Of a stretch of DNA of 48,904 nt, positions 36,786 through 45,954 are shown in pieces. Position 1 is the stretch's first letter. Each line of letters starts with the position of its first letter. The stretch spans positions 1-48,904 of the forward strand of contig JAENWA010000021.1 of assembly GCA_016650295.1 (NCBI GenBank), given 5' to 3'. The position numbers were made by a program, and so were the translations under genes. The stretch is from Desulfuromonadales bacterium (lineage in GTDB: Bacteria > Desulfobacterota > Desulfuromonadia > Geobacterales > Pseudopelobacteraceae). The notes below the pieces were generated by a model. It did not search any database, had not been told where the DNA came from, and saw only the letters and a program-made list of their open reading frames with translations.

Positions 36786-38354
36786 TTAGAAGTTGAAGAT
36801 CAGGCTGGTACGGATGGTGTAGGGGTTCTCCGGATCCTTTGCAGCAGTAGCAGTGCCGAAAGTAGAAGACCCGTTGTAGTAACCGCCCAGGATTACATAA
36901 GCTGCCTGCAGGCTGGCTGTCAGGTTGTCGTACATCTTGTAACCGGCCTCGACGTTAACTTCAGTACCCATGTAGTTGCTGGCGTTCTGTCTGCCAGTAG
37001 CTCTGTCAACCGGCTTCAGGCCGTTGGTCCTGGCAACCCAGGCGGCGCCCACGTTGGTATTGGCGTAGAACTTGGGAGTGATTTTGGCATCAAAGCCCAT
37101 AGTAGCCAGCCAGAGACCCTGCATATTGAGCGGGTTGGTGCCGTTTCCGGTGTTGTAGACAATGGCAACATCGGTGGTGCCGGTGCCGGCAGCGGCGTTG
37201 CGGTTGAGCAGCATCATGCCGGACTCATTGTAGGTGCTGGTGCCGGCCGTGGAAGACCATGCCTGATTCTGGGACTGGCTTGTGCCTACCCAACCGGTCA
37301 GGTGATTTCTGTCAGTGTTGCCGTTGCCGGAGGTGTAGAGCCCGGCGGCTTTCAGAGTACCGGGGCCAATCGCAACCTTGGCGGCTGCGTTGAAGGCCAG
37401 AGCATTCAGGTAGGCGGTTGTGTCAGGTGCGTTGCGAGTCCCAGCGGCGTTGTTAATATTCCTGAGCAGACCACCCTGATAGGCGGCAAAGCCGCTCAGG
37501 GCCACAGGGCCGATTTTGGCGTCGGCGGTCAGACCAACGGTATGCAGCATCATGGCGCTGGTGTTTATGCCGGTAACGGGGCCATTGCTCAAGCCATTCA
37601 GGCCGCGACCATCAGCATACAGGTAGTAGACGGCGCCGAAATTCAAGTCCTTGGTCGCGGCAATCTTGGCTTCCACGAGGCCGATGTCCAGGTTATCCAT
37701 GCCGCGGGGACGGGCTGTACCGAAGAAGGACTGGTCATAGCCGCGGAAATAACCGGTGTTGAAGGTGGCGGGGCCGACCTTGGCGATGGTCAGGATACCG
37801 GCCACATCAGCGTCGAGGAAGATGCCTTTGAGCTGATCCTTGATCGGCTGAATACCGGCTTTTACCTGAATCGGTGTGGAAGGGATCTTGAAATCCAGGT
37901 ACACCCACTTGGTTTCCAGGTTGACAGTGTCGGACTCCAGGGCGCCACCCTCATTGCGACCTGTTGCGCCAGTTGCAACAGCGCCACCAGCTACGAAAGT
38001 GCCACCAGAAGTTGTCAGTCCCTGAGCGCGATCACCGAAGACCGAGTCGATCTCGAAACCGGTCACCAGTTTCAGATCGTCGCTGGCCTTGGCCGTATAA
38101 AAAATGCGGGTGCGCGACTCGAAGTAATTGTTCATTTTCAGATCGTCGGTGGTGCTGCCGGTTGGTGCGCCAATAAGACCAGTTGTTGCACTGGGGACCA
38201 ATGGGTTGCCGCCGCCGCCGTTCTCATAGTTGGACAGGAAGTAGCGAAGCCTGGACGTACCGTGGAACTCGTTCTCGAATGCCATTGCCGGTACGGAGAT
38301 AGCGGCCAGGGCACCTGCTGCTGCTGCGATTGCTACTGTTCTTTTCAAACTCAT
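36786..38354 (-). CDS. Outer-membrane porin
   Basis: A 522-residue beta-barrel protein. Signal peptide ~1-25 ends AMA before FENEFHG; the mature part alternates hydrophobic and polar residues with Gly/Asn-rich loops; and the last residues 'IRTSLIFNF' end in Phe, as needed for Bam recognition. It resembles large Geobacter porins of unknown selectivity. Start at ATG 38354 with GAAGGAGG upstream (the frame extends 5 codons further). It has a long 5' leader and strong terminator. Possible roles include general or anion-selective diffusion; a porin-cytochrome function is not supported as no cytochrome genes are adjacent. Confidence 0.88.
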   Translation of the reverse strand: MSLKRTVAIAAAAGALAAISVPAMAFENEFHGTSRLRYFLSNYENGGGGNPLVPSATTGLIGAPTGSTTDDLKMNNYFESRTRIFYTAKASDDLKLVTGFEIDSVFGDRAQGLTTSGGTFVAGGAVATGATGRNEGGALESDTVNLETKWVYLDFKIPSTPIQVKAGIQPIKDQLKGIFLDADVAGILTIAKVGPATFNTGYFRGYDQSFFGTARPRGMDNLDIGLVEAKIAATKDLNFGAVYYLYADGRGLNGLSNGPVTGINTSAMMLHTVGLTADAKIGPVALSGFAAYQGGLLRNINNAAGTRNAPDTTAYLNALAFNAAAKVAIGPGTLKAAGLYTSGNGNTDRNHLTGWVGTSQSQNQAWSSTAGTSTYNESGMMLLNRNAAAGTGTTDVAIVYNTGNGTNPLNMQGLWLATMGFDAKITPKFYANTNVGAAWVARTNGLKPVDRATGRQNASNYMGTEVNVEAGYKMYDNLTASLQAAYVILGGYYNGSSTFGTATAAKDPENPYTIRTSLIFNF

Positions 38355-38804
38355 GTGTGCCTCCTTCAATTTTTATTAAATGCCTGATGCTGTTGCGAAC
38401 AACCGATTCATGTACTAGATCCTGCTGATTACGGCTCACCACCTTTCCTGTCAATTTAACTTCAAAATCTGATGCCAGCAGGCATCGTATCCACAATACA
38501 CAAGTACCCCTGAACAGCCTCAACAACCAAGCCACCCAGAGGTAATTACCTGCAACTACACTTTTCTTGTTTATTCCTGAAACGTTTCACAGTGTTTTCG
38601 CTCCCGGTTACCTGTGTCCGATACGCTCGAACACGTAAAATTTCAATCGGTTAGCTACTTAGAGGGGATCGTTTGTTTCAGCTATTTTCTATAATGTTGT
38701 TTTGAAATATACAATTATCGGCCGATTGTCAAGCAAAAAAAACGTATGCCTCATGTAAGAGCCTGAAACTGTTATTATAAAGCAAATCACATCAAGTAAA
38801 TCCC
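38355..38804. other. 450-base gene-free region upstream of the porin
   Basis: No convincing gene. It contains the porin promoter region and long leader. TTGACA (minus, 38727-38732) and TATATT (38706-38711) are 15 bases apart, shorter than ideal, and overlap the palindrome ATCGGCCGAT (38717-38726). The perfect palindrome TGAAACGTTTCA (38578-38589) lies between that promoter and the ATG and resembles LacI-family operators. The region is more A/T-rich than the flanking genes. Confidence 0.5.
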
Positions 38805-39209
38805 TTAATGACCGCACTGGCAGAGTTCCGTCAAGACCCCCAGGCTGCTCTTGGGATGCACAAAAGCAATTCGTGTACCGTGAGCACCGCTGCGCGGCTG
38901 TTCATCAATCATCCGGGCTCCTTCAGTCATCATTTTAGCGATGGCCGCTTCAATATCTTCAACCTCATAGGCCAGATGATGGATACCGGGACCGTTTTTC
39001 TCCATGAACTTTGCCACCGGACTGTCATTGGACGTCGGCTCTAATAGCTCAATCATTGATTCGCCGATTTGCAACATGGCAACCCGAACTTTCTGTTCTG
39101 CAACCTCTTCAATGCCGGCAAAAGCCATACCCAGGTTGTCGCGATAGAACGGGAGCGCATTATCCAGTGATTTTACGGCTATGCCGATGTGGTTGATTTT
39201 TGTAAGCAT
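38805..39209 (-). CDS. mce: Methylmalonyl-CoA epimerase
   Basis: A 134-residue vicinal-oxygen-chelate protein. 'INHIGIAVKSLDNALPFYRD' with metal-binding His, 'GPGIHHLAYEVEDIEAA' with the second His, and 'STIELLEP'-like 'SMIELLEP' with a metal Glu match Mce. It interconverts (2S)- and (2R)-methylmalonyl-CoA, linking carboxylase and mutase. It follows the mutase gene by 66 bases that contain a perfect palindrome. Confidence 0.94.
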   Translation of the reverse strand: MLTKINHIGIAVKSLDNALPFYRDNLGMAFAGIEEVAEQKVRVAMLQIGESMIELLEPTSNDSPVAKFMEKNGPGIHHLAYEVEDIEAAIAKMMTEGARMIDEQPRSGAHGTRIAFVHPKSSLGVLTELCQCGH

Positions 39210-39230
39210 GTAACACCCTCCAAACCAGGC

Positions 39231-39263
39231 AGACCTCGGAGGTTTTAAAAACCTCCGAGGTCT
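39231..39263. repeat. Perfect 16-bp inverted repeat between mutase and epimerase genes
   Basis: AGACCTCGGAGGTTTT and its exact complement AAAACCTCCGAGGTCT are joined by a single A, making a 33-base palindrome. It is likely a dispersed repeat or an RNA hairpin; T-rich flanks allow weak termination. Confidence 0.85.
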
Positions 39264-39275
39264 TTAAAATGTTTA

Positions 39276-40928
39276 TTACAAAACAACCGTCTCGGTATGT
39301 TTCCCGAACACGCCGCGGAATACATCGGCGATCTCTCCCAGGGTGGCATAGGCCTTGACCGCTGTCAGGATATGCGGCATGAGATTGTCCGTACCTTTGG
39401 CAGCCGTCTCCAGTGTCGCCAGCGCCGCTTTCACCGCCTCGACATCCCGCCCGGCCTTCATCTCGCCCAGGGACTTCTTCTGGGAGATCTCCACCTCTTC
39501 CTTGACCTTGAGCAGACCGGTTGGTGGCGGTTCCTTGACGGTAAACTTGTTGACGCCGACGATGATCAGTTCGTCCTTCTCGATCGACTTCTGGTAGGCG
39601 TAGGCCGAGTCCTGGATCTCTTTCTGCTGGAAACCACGCGAGATGGCTTCGACAGCACCACCCAACGAGTCAATCTTTTCGATGTACTCCATGGCGGCCT
39701 TTTCGATCTGGTCGGTCAGCGACTCCACCAGAAAGGAACCGGCCAGCGGATCGATGGAATCAGCCGCGCCCGATTCGTAGGCGATGACTTGCTGAGTGCG
39801 CAGGGCGATGCGGACCGAATCCTCAGTGGGAAGCGCCAGGGCCTCGTCGCGGGAGTTGGTATGCAGAGACTGGGTGCCACCCAGCACAGCGGCCAGGGCC
39901 TGCATGGTGACGCGCATGATGTTGTTGTCCGGCTGCTGGGCGGTCAGGGTGCAGCCGGCGGTCTGGGTGTGAAAGCGCAGCATCTGGGACTTGGGGTCCT
40001 TGGCGCCGAAACGTTCCTTCATGATCTTGCCCCAGATGCGGCGGGCGGCGCGGAACTTAGCCACCTCTTCGAACAGGTTGTTGTGGGCGTTGAAGAAGAA
40101 CGCCAGACGGGGAGCAAAATCATCTATCTCCAGGCCGGCCTTGATGGCGGCATCCACGTAGGCGATGCCGTCAGCCAGGGTGAAGGCCACTTCCTGCACG
40201 GCCGAGGAGCCGGCCTCGCGGATATGGTACCCGGAGATGGAGATGGTGTTCCACTTGGGTACCTGGTCCTTGCAGTAGGCAAAGATGTCAGTGATGATGC
40301 GCATGGACTCCTTGGGAGGGTAGATGTAGGTGCCGCGGGCCATGTATTCCTTAAGGATATCGTTCTGGATAGTGCCGGAGACCTTGTCGGCGGAAACGCC
40401 CTGTTTTTCAGCCACGGCGATATACATACACAACAGGATGGCGGCGGTGGAGTTGATAGTCATGGAGGTAGAGACCGTGTCCAGCGGAATGCCGTCGAAG
40501 AGAATCTCCATGTCGGCCAGCGAGTCGATAGCCACGCCAACCTTACCGACTTCACCCTGGCTCATGGCGGCATCTGAATCATAGCCCATCTGGGTCGGCA
40601 GGTCAAAGGCCACCGAGAGACCGGTTTGGCCGGCCGAGAGCAGGTATTTGTAGCGCTCATTGGATTCCTTGGCCGTACCGAAACCGGCATACTGGCGCAT
40701 GGTCCAAAAGCGTCCGCGATACATGGTCGGCTGCACACCACGGGTATAGGGGTATTCTCCGGGAAAACCGAGCTGTTTTTCATAACCGGGGTAGTCAAAA
40801 CCGGGTGTAAAGCAGCGTTCCAGCTCTATGTTGGAGGTCGTCAGAAACTTTTCCATCCGCTCGGGTGACCTGGCAATATTCTTGGTAACAGCGGCCTTCC
40901 ACTTCTCTTTACGTTCCTGAATGCTCAT
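39276..40928 (-). CDS. Methylmalonyl-CoA mutase, catalytic subunit without B12 domain
   Basis: A 550-residue acyl-CoA mutase barrel. '[25 protein letters not shown]', '[17 protein letters not shown]' and '[15 protein letters not shown]' are typical of the MCM alpha/N-terminal type. It ends before any cobalamin-binding DxHxxG motif, so it must partner with a separate B12-binding subunit, as in archaea and some bacteria. It rearranges (R)-methylmalonyl-CoA to succinyl-CoA by adenosyl radical chemistry. It is followed by mce. The isobutyryl-CoA mutase alternative cannot be fully excluded, but mce context favours methylmalonyl-CoA. Confidence 0.93.
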   Translation of the reverse strand: MSIQERKEKWKAAVTKNIARSPERMEKFLTTSNIELERCFTPGFDYPGYEKQLGFPGEYPYTRGVQPTMYRGRFWTMRQYAGFGTAKESNERYKYLLSAGQTGLSVAFDLPTQMGYDSDAAMSQGEVGKVGVAIDSLADMEILFDGIPLDTVSTSMTINSTAAILLCMYIAVAEKQGVSADKVSGTIQNDILKEYMARGTYIYPPKESMRIITDIFAYCKDQVPKWNTISISGYHIREAGSSAVQEVAFTLADGIAYVDAAIKAGLEIDDFAPRLAFFFNAHNNLFEEVAKFRAARRIWGKIMKERFGAKDPKSQMLRFHTQTAGCTLTAQQPDNNIMRVTMQALAAVLGGTQSLHTNSRDEALALPTEDSVRIALRTQQVIAYESGAADSIDPLAGSFLVESLTDQIEKAAMEYIEKIDSLGGAVEAISRGFQQKEIQDSAYAYQKSIEKDELIIVGVNKFTVKEPPPTGLLKVKEEVEISQKKSLGEMKAGRDVEAVKAALATLETAAKGTDNLMPHILTAVKAYATLGEIADVFRGVFGKHTETVVL

Positions 40929-40954
40929 ATGTGGACCCTTTCAAAAATTGTATT

Positions 40955-40992
40955 AAAAAAACCAGGGGAGAAGCAACACTCCCCGCCCTGGT
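40955..40992 (-). terminator. Hairpin with T-run between the carboxylase and mutase genes
   Basis: On the minus strand, CCAGGGCGGGGAG can pair with CTCCCC..TGG, followed by seven T's. This may make the mutase-epimerase pair a separate or attenuated transcription unit. Confidence 0.7.
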
Positions 40993-41023
40993 CTTCACAA
41001 CATGATTACATTCTTCTCTGCAC

Positions 41024-43933
41024 CTATAACGTATTGTGCAGCACGGCCTTCAGATACCCGCTCGTCCGCTCGCGTTTTTCACTTTCAATCGCCTTTGAAT
41101 CAACTTCGACGAATTTTTCATCCGGAGTGATCTTGAAGAGCGGCTGCCCCTTCTGGACGATGGTGCCATCGCCCCCTTCCATGATGATCTTGTCAATGGT
41201 GCCTGAGAACGGCGCCCGGATGGTGTTGAACATCTTCATGACTTCGATGATGTAGAGCGGCTGGCCAATTTCGAAATGCATACCCTCGTGTACGAACATC
41301 GGCAGTCCCGGCGCTTCCTGGCCGTAGTACATGCCGCCGCAGACCGCTACGATTTCGTCTGCCTTGGTAGCAGGCGGCGGAACCAGGATCTTTTTCATCC
41401 TGGCCTGCAGATCCAGGTCGGTCAGGTAATCGGGGATTACCACCTCCAGGTCATCCAGAACCTTCATATCCCAAAACTTGGTATTCTCGCCGATCAGGAA
41501 CAACATGCCCAGCAGCTCAAGTCCGGCCTCATAGCCATAGTGGGCGGATCGGATCTGCTCCCAGGTTTCAGGGTCAATGCCGGCCTGAGGCTTTTCCTTC
41601 TTGACCAGTTCGTTAAGCTTGAAATACTCATCCCGCTCCAGCCCGAGTTTTTCCCGCAGGGTCCGGTAGAAGTGCAGCGACTGCTGCAGCAGTTCATTGT
41701 CATGGTCCCAGATGATTTCGGCCGCCGGTTTGTGCGGGCGGTAATTCATATGCAGATATTCGTATGTTTCATTGAGCACGCCCAGAGGATTCCTCAGCCA
41801 GAGAACCTTGCCCTTGTCGATACGGAAATTTTTCGTGTTCATGCTCAACCAGCCCGAGAGCAGGTGCGGGTCATCCAGGAGTCGCTCCATGGGGCGGGTA
41901 ATCAGGGTGCCCTTGCGATCAAGCAGGGCCGACATGTTCTTCAGTTCCTTGGCGCAGACGTCCGGCTGATCGGCAAACTGCTCAGCCACATGCTTGGCAT
42001 AATGCTTTTTCATCTGAAAAAAGGCATACACCACATCCAGCTTGTTGGCTTCCTCCTTGAGGGTACCCACCAGTGCCAGGTAGGGGACTACAAAGCGGGT
42101 GGTCGGCTTGGCCATGACATTCCTGCCCAGAAACCAGTTAACCAGACCGTAATGGAATTGTAGGTTGGTTGCCAATGCGCTGCCGCGCAGCGTTGTACTG
42201 CACAGCACTTCGGAGAGACGTTCGTAACTGGCCAGACGATCCGTGCCCTTGGTGAGCAGCAGGGCGATGTTGGAGTCATAGGCGCCCGCCACCTTGTATT
42301 TCATGAACATGCCGGTGTCCGGGTTGGTCATGCAGATGCCCTGATCATCACGGACCTCGCCTTTGATCGGTTTCGACCAGTAACGGATCATACCGCCGGC
42401 GTGCGGCGACAAAGAAGCATCGGTTGCGTTCAGACGGGCTTCCACCGAAGCGTTGAAGCGGACAACCCGCTCCGGTTTGGGCAGGCGCTCCTTGTGACGC
42501 GCCAGCAGGGCCATGGCCTCAACCAGGGATTCAACGATGAAGAAATCATTCTTGTCCTTGGGGTTGGTAAACTTGAGGCTGTAGCAGAGCTCTGTGACGC
42601 GATGTTCAACCTGGATACGGGTGTTGACCTCCATGAAGAAGTGACGATCCCGGTCAACGATGCATTCGAAGGTCGAGGCGGAATCCAGACCCACGGCCTG
42701 ACCAAAGCGGGCCGATTGCTCTTCCATGCTCGCCAGTACCTTCAGATCAGATTCAAGTGCCTTGACCTCCGCCTTGCGGCCGGCAGCCTTGGCCTTCTCA
42801 ATGGCAGCCATCAGCCCTTCCTGGGTAACGGATACCTCCAGGAGTTTCTGCTCGTGCATCTGCAGGGAGCAGTCGCGACCGCCCAGGGAAACGCACCATT
42901 CGCCGTTGCCCAAAAGCTGGATCTCATTGTGACGGGTCTGCTCAATATTTAACTCGATCAGGACATTTTTATTCTCGCCGACACCGGTGGCCTTGACCTC
43001 GTTCAGAACCTCGCGCACCATGGCAGGAGCCTCGGCAGCCGCTTTGGCAATCGCTTTCTCATCGGCCTTTTTCAGGGCCAGCAAAGAGGCGCCGACAATA
43101 CGCTGCCCCTTGCCTCCGCCGCCGCCGATGGCCTTGATGCGGAAACGGCTTTGAGGAAATTTCCTGAAAAGTTCCGTTACTTCCGTCTGCACCTGGGCAC
43201 ACAGTTCCTCGATGGAAAACAGGTCGATGCCCTTGCTGTATGAGGTCATCAGGATATGGTCGGCCAGCACCTCGTCAGCAATCTTCTTGTCCGCCAGAAC
43301 CTTTTTGTCGCAAGCCAGACCTTCGGCTTCGACCAGCTTGAGCAGCTTTTCGCGGGTGGGGTATTTTTTGAGCAGTGTCAGGGCGGTTACGTTGTTGATA
43401 CCGGGGGTAACACTGACATTCACCTGCAGGGCGGTACGCTTGGCCTCGTCCTTTTTGCCGGCCTTGGCCTGGGTGGCGGCACACGGCCCGATAAACTTGA
43501 GGCCGGCCTTTTCGATAGCAGCCACAAACTCTTCATCCTCAGCCATGAAGCCGTAACCGGCGAAGATGGCGTCGTAATCGTTATCCAGGGCCATCCGGAT
43601 GATCTGGTTGATACGCTCGACACGCTCTTCCTTGCTGGCGCCGCTGTAATCAGGCACCCGATGGACACGTTTCGAATCGGTCAGTTGACGCAATTCCGGC
43701 GCCAGGGCATTCGGATAGATGATCGAGTCCTTCTCGGAAAGCAGGATGCCGTAGTGGGAAATTCCCATCTCTTCATAGACGTCCATGGCCTCCTTACGGA
43801 TCGGCCCGCGACAGACGATCAGCGGCTTGAGATCTTCACAGGAAAAGGAGCGCACCCACTCGGATGAGGACTTGCTCAATTTGCGGGTCCGGTGGATCAG
43901 GGGGTTATGCTTGTAGAAATCGGTCTGTGGCAT
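41024..43933 (-). CDS. Biotin carboxylase fused to biotin carboxyl carrier domain (969 residues)
   Basis: The N-terminal BC half has 'IFAGYGFMAEDEEFV', 'IKAIGGGGGKGQRIV' (ATP loop), 'SLGGRDCSLQMHEQKL' and 'FMEVNTRIQVEHRVTEL', all diagnostic of biotin carboxylase. A stretch of about 80 residues (~190-265) is inserted before the glycine-rich loop, longer than in AccC. A unique ~290-residue region (~575-865) follows. Then comes a biotinyl domain with EVMKM, whose Lys carries biotin. It feeds the carboxyltransferase encoded 33 bases upstream. It is an acyl-CoA (propionyl- or acetyl-CoA) carboxylase or transcarboxylase component; the exact acceptor is not determinable here. Confidence 0.92.
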   Translation of the reverse strand: MPQTDFYKHNPLIHRTRKLSKSSSEWVRSFSCEDLKPLIVCRGPIRKEAMDVYEEMGISHYGILLSEKDSIIYPNALAPELRQLTDSKRVHRVPDYSGASKEERVERINQIIRMALDNDYDAIFAGYGFMAEDEEFVAAIEKAGLKFIGPCAATQAKAGKKDEAKRTALQVNVSVTPGINNVTALTLLKKYPTREKLLKLVEAEGLACDKKVLADKKIADEVLADHILMTSYSKGIDLFSIEELCAQVQTEVTELFRKFPQSRFRIKAIGGGGGKGQRIVGASLLALKKADEKAIAKAAAEAPAMVREVLNEVKATGVGENKNVLIELNIEQTRHNEIQLLGNGEWCVSLGGRDCSLQMHEQKLLEVSVTQEGLMAAIEKAKAAGRKAEVKALESDLKVLASMEEQSARFGQAVGLDSASTFECIVDRDRHFFMEVNTRIQVEHRVTELCYSLKFTNPKDKNDFFIVESLVEAMALLARHKERLPKPERVVRFNASVEARLNATDASLSPHAGGMIRYWSKPIKGEVRDDQGICMTNPDTGMFMKYKVAGAYDSNIALLLTKGTDRLASYERLSEVLCSTTLRGSALATNLQFHYGLVNWFLGRNVMAKPTTRFVVPYLALVGTLKEEANKLDVVYAFFQMKKHYAKHVAEQFADQPDVCAKELKNMSALLDRKGTLITRPMERLLDDPHLLSGWLSMNTKNFRIDKGKVLWLRNPLGVLNETYEYLHMNYRPHKPAAEIIWDHDNELLQQSLHFYRTLREKLGLERDEYFKLNELVKKEKPQAGIDPETWEQIRSAHYGYEAGLELLGMLFLIGENTKFWDMKVLDDLEVVIPDYLTDLDLQARMKKILVPPPATKADEIVAVCGGMYYGQEAPGLPMFVHEGMHFEIGQPLYIIEVMKMFNTIRAPFSGTIDKIIMEGGDGTIVQKGQPLFKITPDEKFVEVDSKAIESEKRERTSGYLKAVLHNTL

Positions 43934-43966
43934 GGTCTCTTTATCTCCAATCTGGAATGAATGAAA

Positions 43967-45691
43967 TTAATGGAACTCGCGCTGAACGGCCTGCATCGGT
44001 CCGGGCTTGTAGTGACGCAGGAAGAAGTTCATGTTCTCTCCCAGCACCTTGCGCAGGTCGGTGGGCATTACCAGGGAAGAGATGGAGCCCAGGGCCAGAC
44101 CCTCTTTCGGGTTCATCAGCTCTTTTTCATAGCGCATGTTCAAGGCGGCGTCCTCGATCTTCAACCAGTCGGCGGCATCCTTTTCGGCATCCATCTTGGC
44201 CTCACCGGGCGACATACCGGCAGCGACGCGTTCCTGTATACCATGCTTGATTTTCTCGATGACCGCGGCACGCATCTTGCGAACCTCGTCCTTGTAGACG
44301 AACTCCTTGCCGGCCGGGCCCATAACCGCCAGGCGGGTGGTGGGGAGCGCCAGCACCAGGTCGGCGCCGGTCGGATAGTTGTTGTATGAGGCATAGGCCC
44401 CGCCGTAGGCGTTGCGGATGATCAGCAGGATGCGCGGCGTCCTGATGTCAACGATGGAATCCAACATGGCGCGACCGGCCTGAACGATGCCGCGGCCTTC
44501 CTGCTCACGTCCCGGCAGGAAGCCGGTGGTGTCTTCCATAAAGATCATCGGGATATTGTAGATATTACAGAATCGGTTGAAACGGGCAATCTTGTAGGCG
44601 GAATCCACCGAAATCTGACCGGAGGCGACCGCACTGTTATTGGCAACAAAACCGACCACATTGCCCCCCAGGCGACCCAGGGCGGTAACGGCCTCGCGGG
44701 CCCTGTCACGCTGCAGTTCGAAGTAGTCACCATGGTCGCAGATCTGCTGGATCATGATCGAGACATCAAAGGGGGTGTTAAAGCCGGTCGGAGAATTGAA
44801 GGACTTCTTCAAGAGGGTGTTGATCTCCCAGGTTTTACGGTCCAGCGGATCGCTGGTCTCACGGTAACGGGCCATGACACTGTTGTTGTCGGGGAGATAG
44901 GAGAGCAGCTGCAGTGCGGTGCGAAGGGCATCGACCTCGTCCTCGACCGTCATATCGGCAACTCCGGACAGGCCGTGGACCTTGGGCCCGCCCAGATCTT
45001 CAGGCGTTACATCCTCGCCCAGAACCGACTTGACAACACCCGGCCCGGTCAGACCGAAAAAGGTGTCCTGGGGCTGGATCAGGAAGCTGCCCTGGCGGGG
45101 AAGATAGCTGCCGCCGCCGGCATTGAATCCGAACATGCACATGATCGAGGGGACAACACCACTGATCTTGCGCAGCGCCGTAAAAGCCTCGGCATAGCCG
45201 TCCAGACCGCCTACGCCGGCCGGTACAAAGGCGCCGGCGGAGTCATTCATGCCGATCAGCGGAATGCCCTTCTCACCGGCCATCTGGAACAAGAGGGCCA
45301 GCTTGCGGCCGTTGGTGGCATCGATGGAACCGGCCCGCACCGTGAAATCATGGCCGTAGAGCGCCACATCACGCCCATTAACATTGAGGATGCCGGTCAC
45401 CAGGGAAGCGCCGTCCAGGTTTTTGCCCCAGTTCTGGAACAGGATATTGGGTTCGTTTTCCGTCAGTACGCGAATTCGTTCCCAGACCGTCATGCGCTTT
45501 TTAAAGTGCTGCTTTTCAATCTGGGCAATACTGACCGACTTGATCGGGCGCTGGATCAGGTCGTGACCTTCCTTCATCGCCTCTTCGTAGCCGCCTTTTT
45601 TGCCGGGAATTTCACCGGGAATGGTAAATTCAACGGTTTCGGTGGGTGCAAACGGGTTTTTCAGTGAGGGTTTAATCGCTTTTAGGGACAT
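43967..45691 (-). CDS. Acyl-CoA carboxylase/transcarboxylase carboxyltransferase subunit
   Basis: A 574-residue crotonase-fold carboxyltransferase with two halves. '[21 protein letters not shown]' and '[17 protein letters not shown]' mark the first, '[16 protein letters not shown]' and '[18 protein letters not shown]' the second (oxyanion-hole loops). PccB-like. Start at ATG 45691 (MSLKAIKP) with GAGGAAGG ~9 bases upstream; the frame is open to 45736. The second-half partner is the biotin carboxylase/BCCP gene. Transfers CO2 between biotin and acyl-CoA, in propionate metabolism with mutase and epimerase. Confidence 0.92.
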   Translation of the reverse strand: MSLKAIKPSLKNPFAPTETVEFTIPGEIPGKKGGYEEAMKEGHDLIQRPIKSVSIAQIEKQHFKKRMTVWERIRVLTENEPNILFQNWGKNLDGASLVTGILNVNGRDVALYGHDFTVRAGSIDATNGRKLALLFQMAGEKGIPLIGMNDSAGAFVPAGVGGLDGYAEAFTALRKISGVVPSIMCMFGFNAGGGSYLPRQGSFLIQPQDTFFGLTGPGVVKSVLGEDVTPEDLGGPKVHGLSGVADMTVEDEVDALRTALQLLSYLPDNNSVMARYRETSDPLDRKTWEINTLLKKSFNSPTGFNTPFDVSIMIQQICDHGDYFELQRDRAREAVTALGRLGGNVVGFVANNSAVASGQISVDSAYKIARFNRFCNIYNIPMIFMEDTTGFLPGREQEGRGIVQAGRAMLDSIVDIRTPRILLIIRNAYGGAYASYNNYPTGADLVLALPTTRLAVMGPAGKEFVYKDEVRKMRAAVIEKIKHGIQERVAAGMSPGEAKMDAEKDAADWLKIEDAALNMRYEKELMNPKEGLALGSISSLVMPTDLRKVLGENMNFFLRHYKPGPMQAVQREFH

Positions 45692-45749
45692 CTCAACCAT
45701 CCTTCCTCTGCATGATATGGAACTCAATTGACTCAAACGATAGTAACTG

Positions 45750-45933
45750 CTCAGGTATTAAGGATGAAGGCTGAAGACTGAAGGTAAATATTTATTCTCC
45801 TGACAAAGTTGGAACCGCATAAAGAAAAATTCCCCAGGTTTTCCTGACAGTCTTCAGTCTTCAGTCTTCAGTCTTCAGCCTTCAACCTTCAACCTTCAAC
45901 CTTCAACCTTCAACCTTCAACCTTCAACCTGAG
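45750..45933. repeat. Intergenic CTCAGGT...ACCTGAG element with 11 tandem heptamers, copy 3
   Basis: A 184-base element ending in CTCAGGT and ACCTGAG. From 45852 to 45928 it has 11 back-to-back heptamers: three CTTCAGT, one CTTCAGC and seven CTTCAAC. The left arm GAAGGCTGAAGACTGAAGG is the complement of part of this array, so a long hairpin can form. It lies between the regulator and the carboxyltransferase gene. Confidence 0.85.
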
Positions 45934-45954
45934 TAACTACATTGATGCAAAATA

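Noticed and set aside
36513-38387. 624-codon open frame on the plus strand opposite the porin gene
   Set aside because: It mirrors the porin gene, whose signal peptide, C-terminal Phe and ribosome binding site are clear. The frame is rich in Gly, Val and Cys with no domain logic, as expected of an antisense shadow.
39297-40577. 426-codon open frame on the plus strand opposite the mutase gene
   Set aside because: Antisense shadow of a conserved enzyme; no start signal or domain.
45852-45928. CRISPR-like array
   Set aside because: The units are direct heptamers without unique spacers and there are no cas genes.
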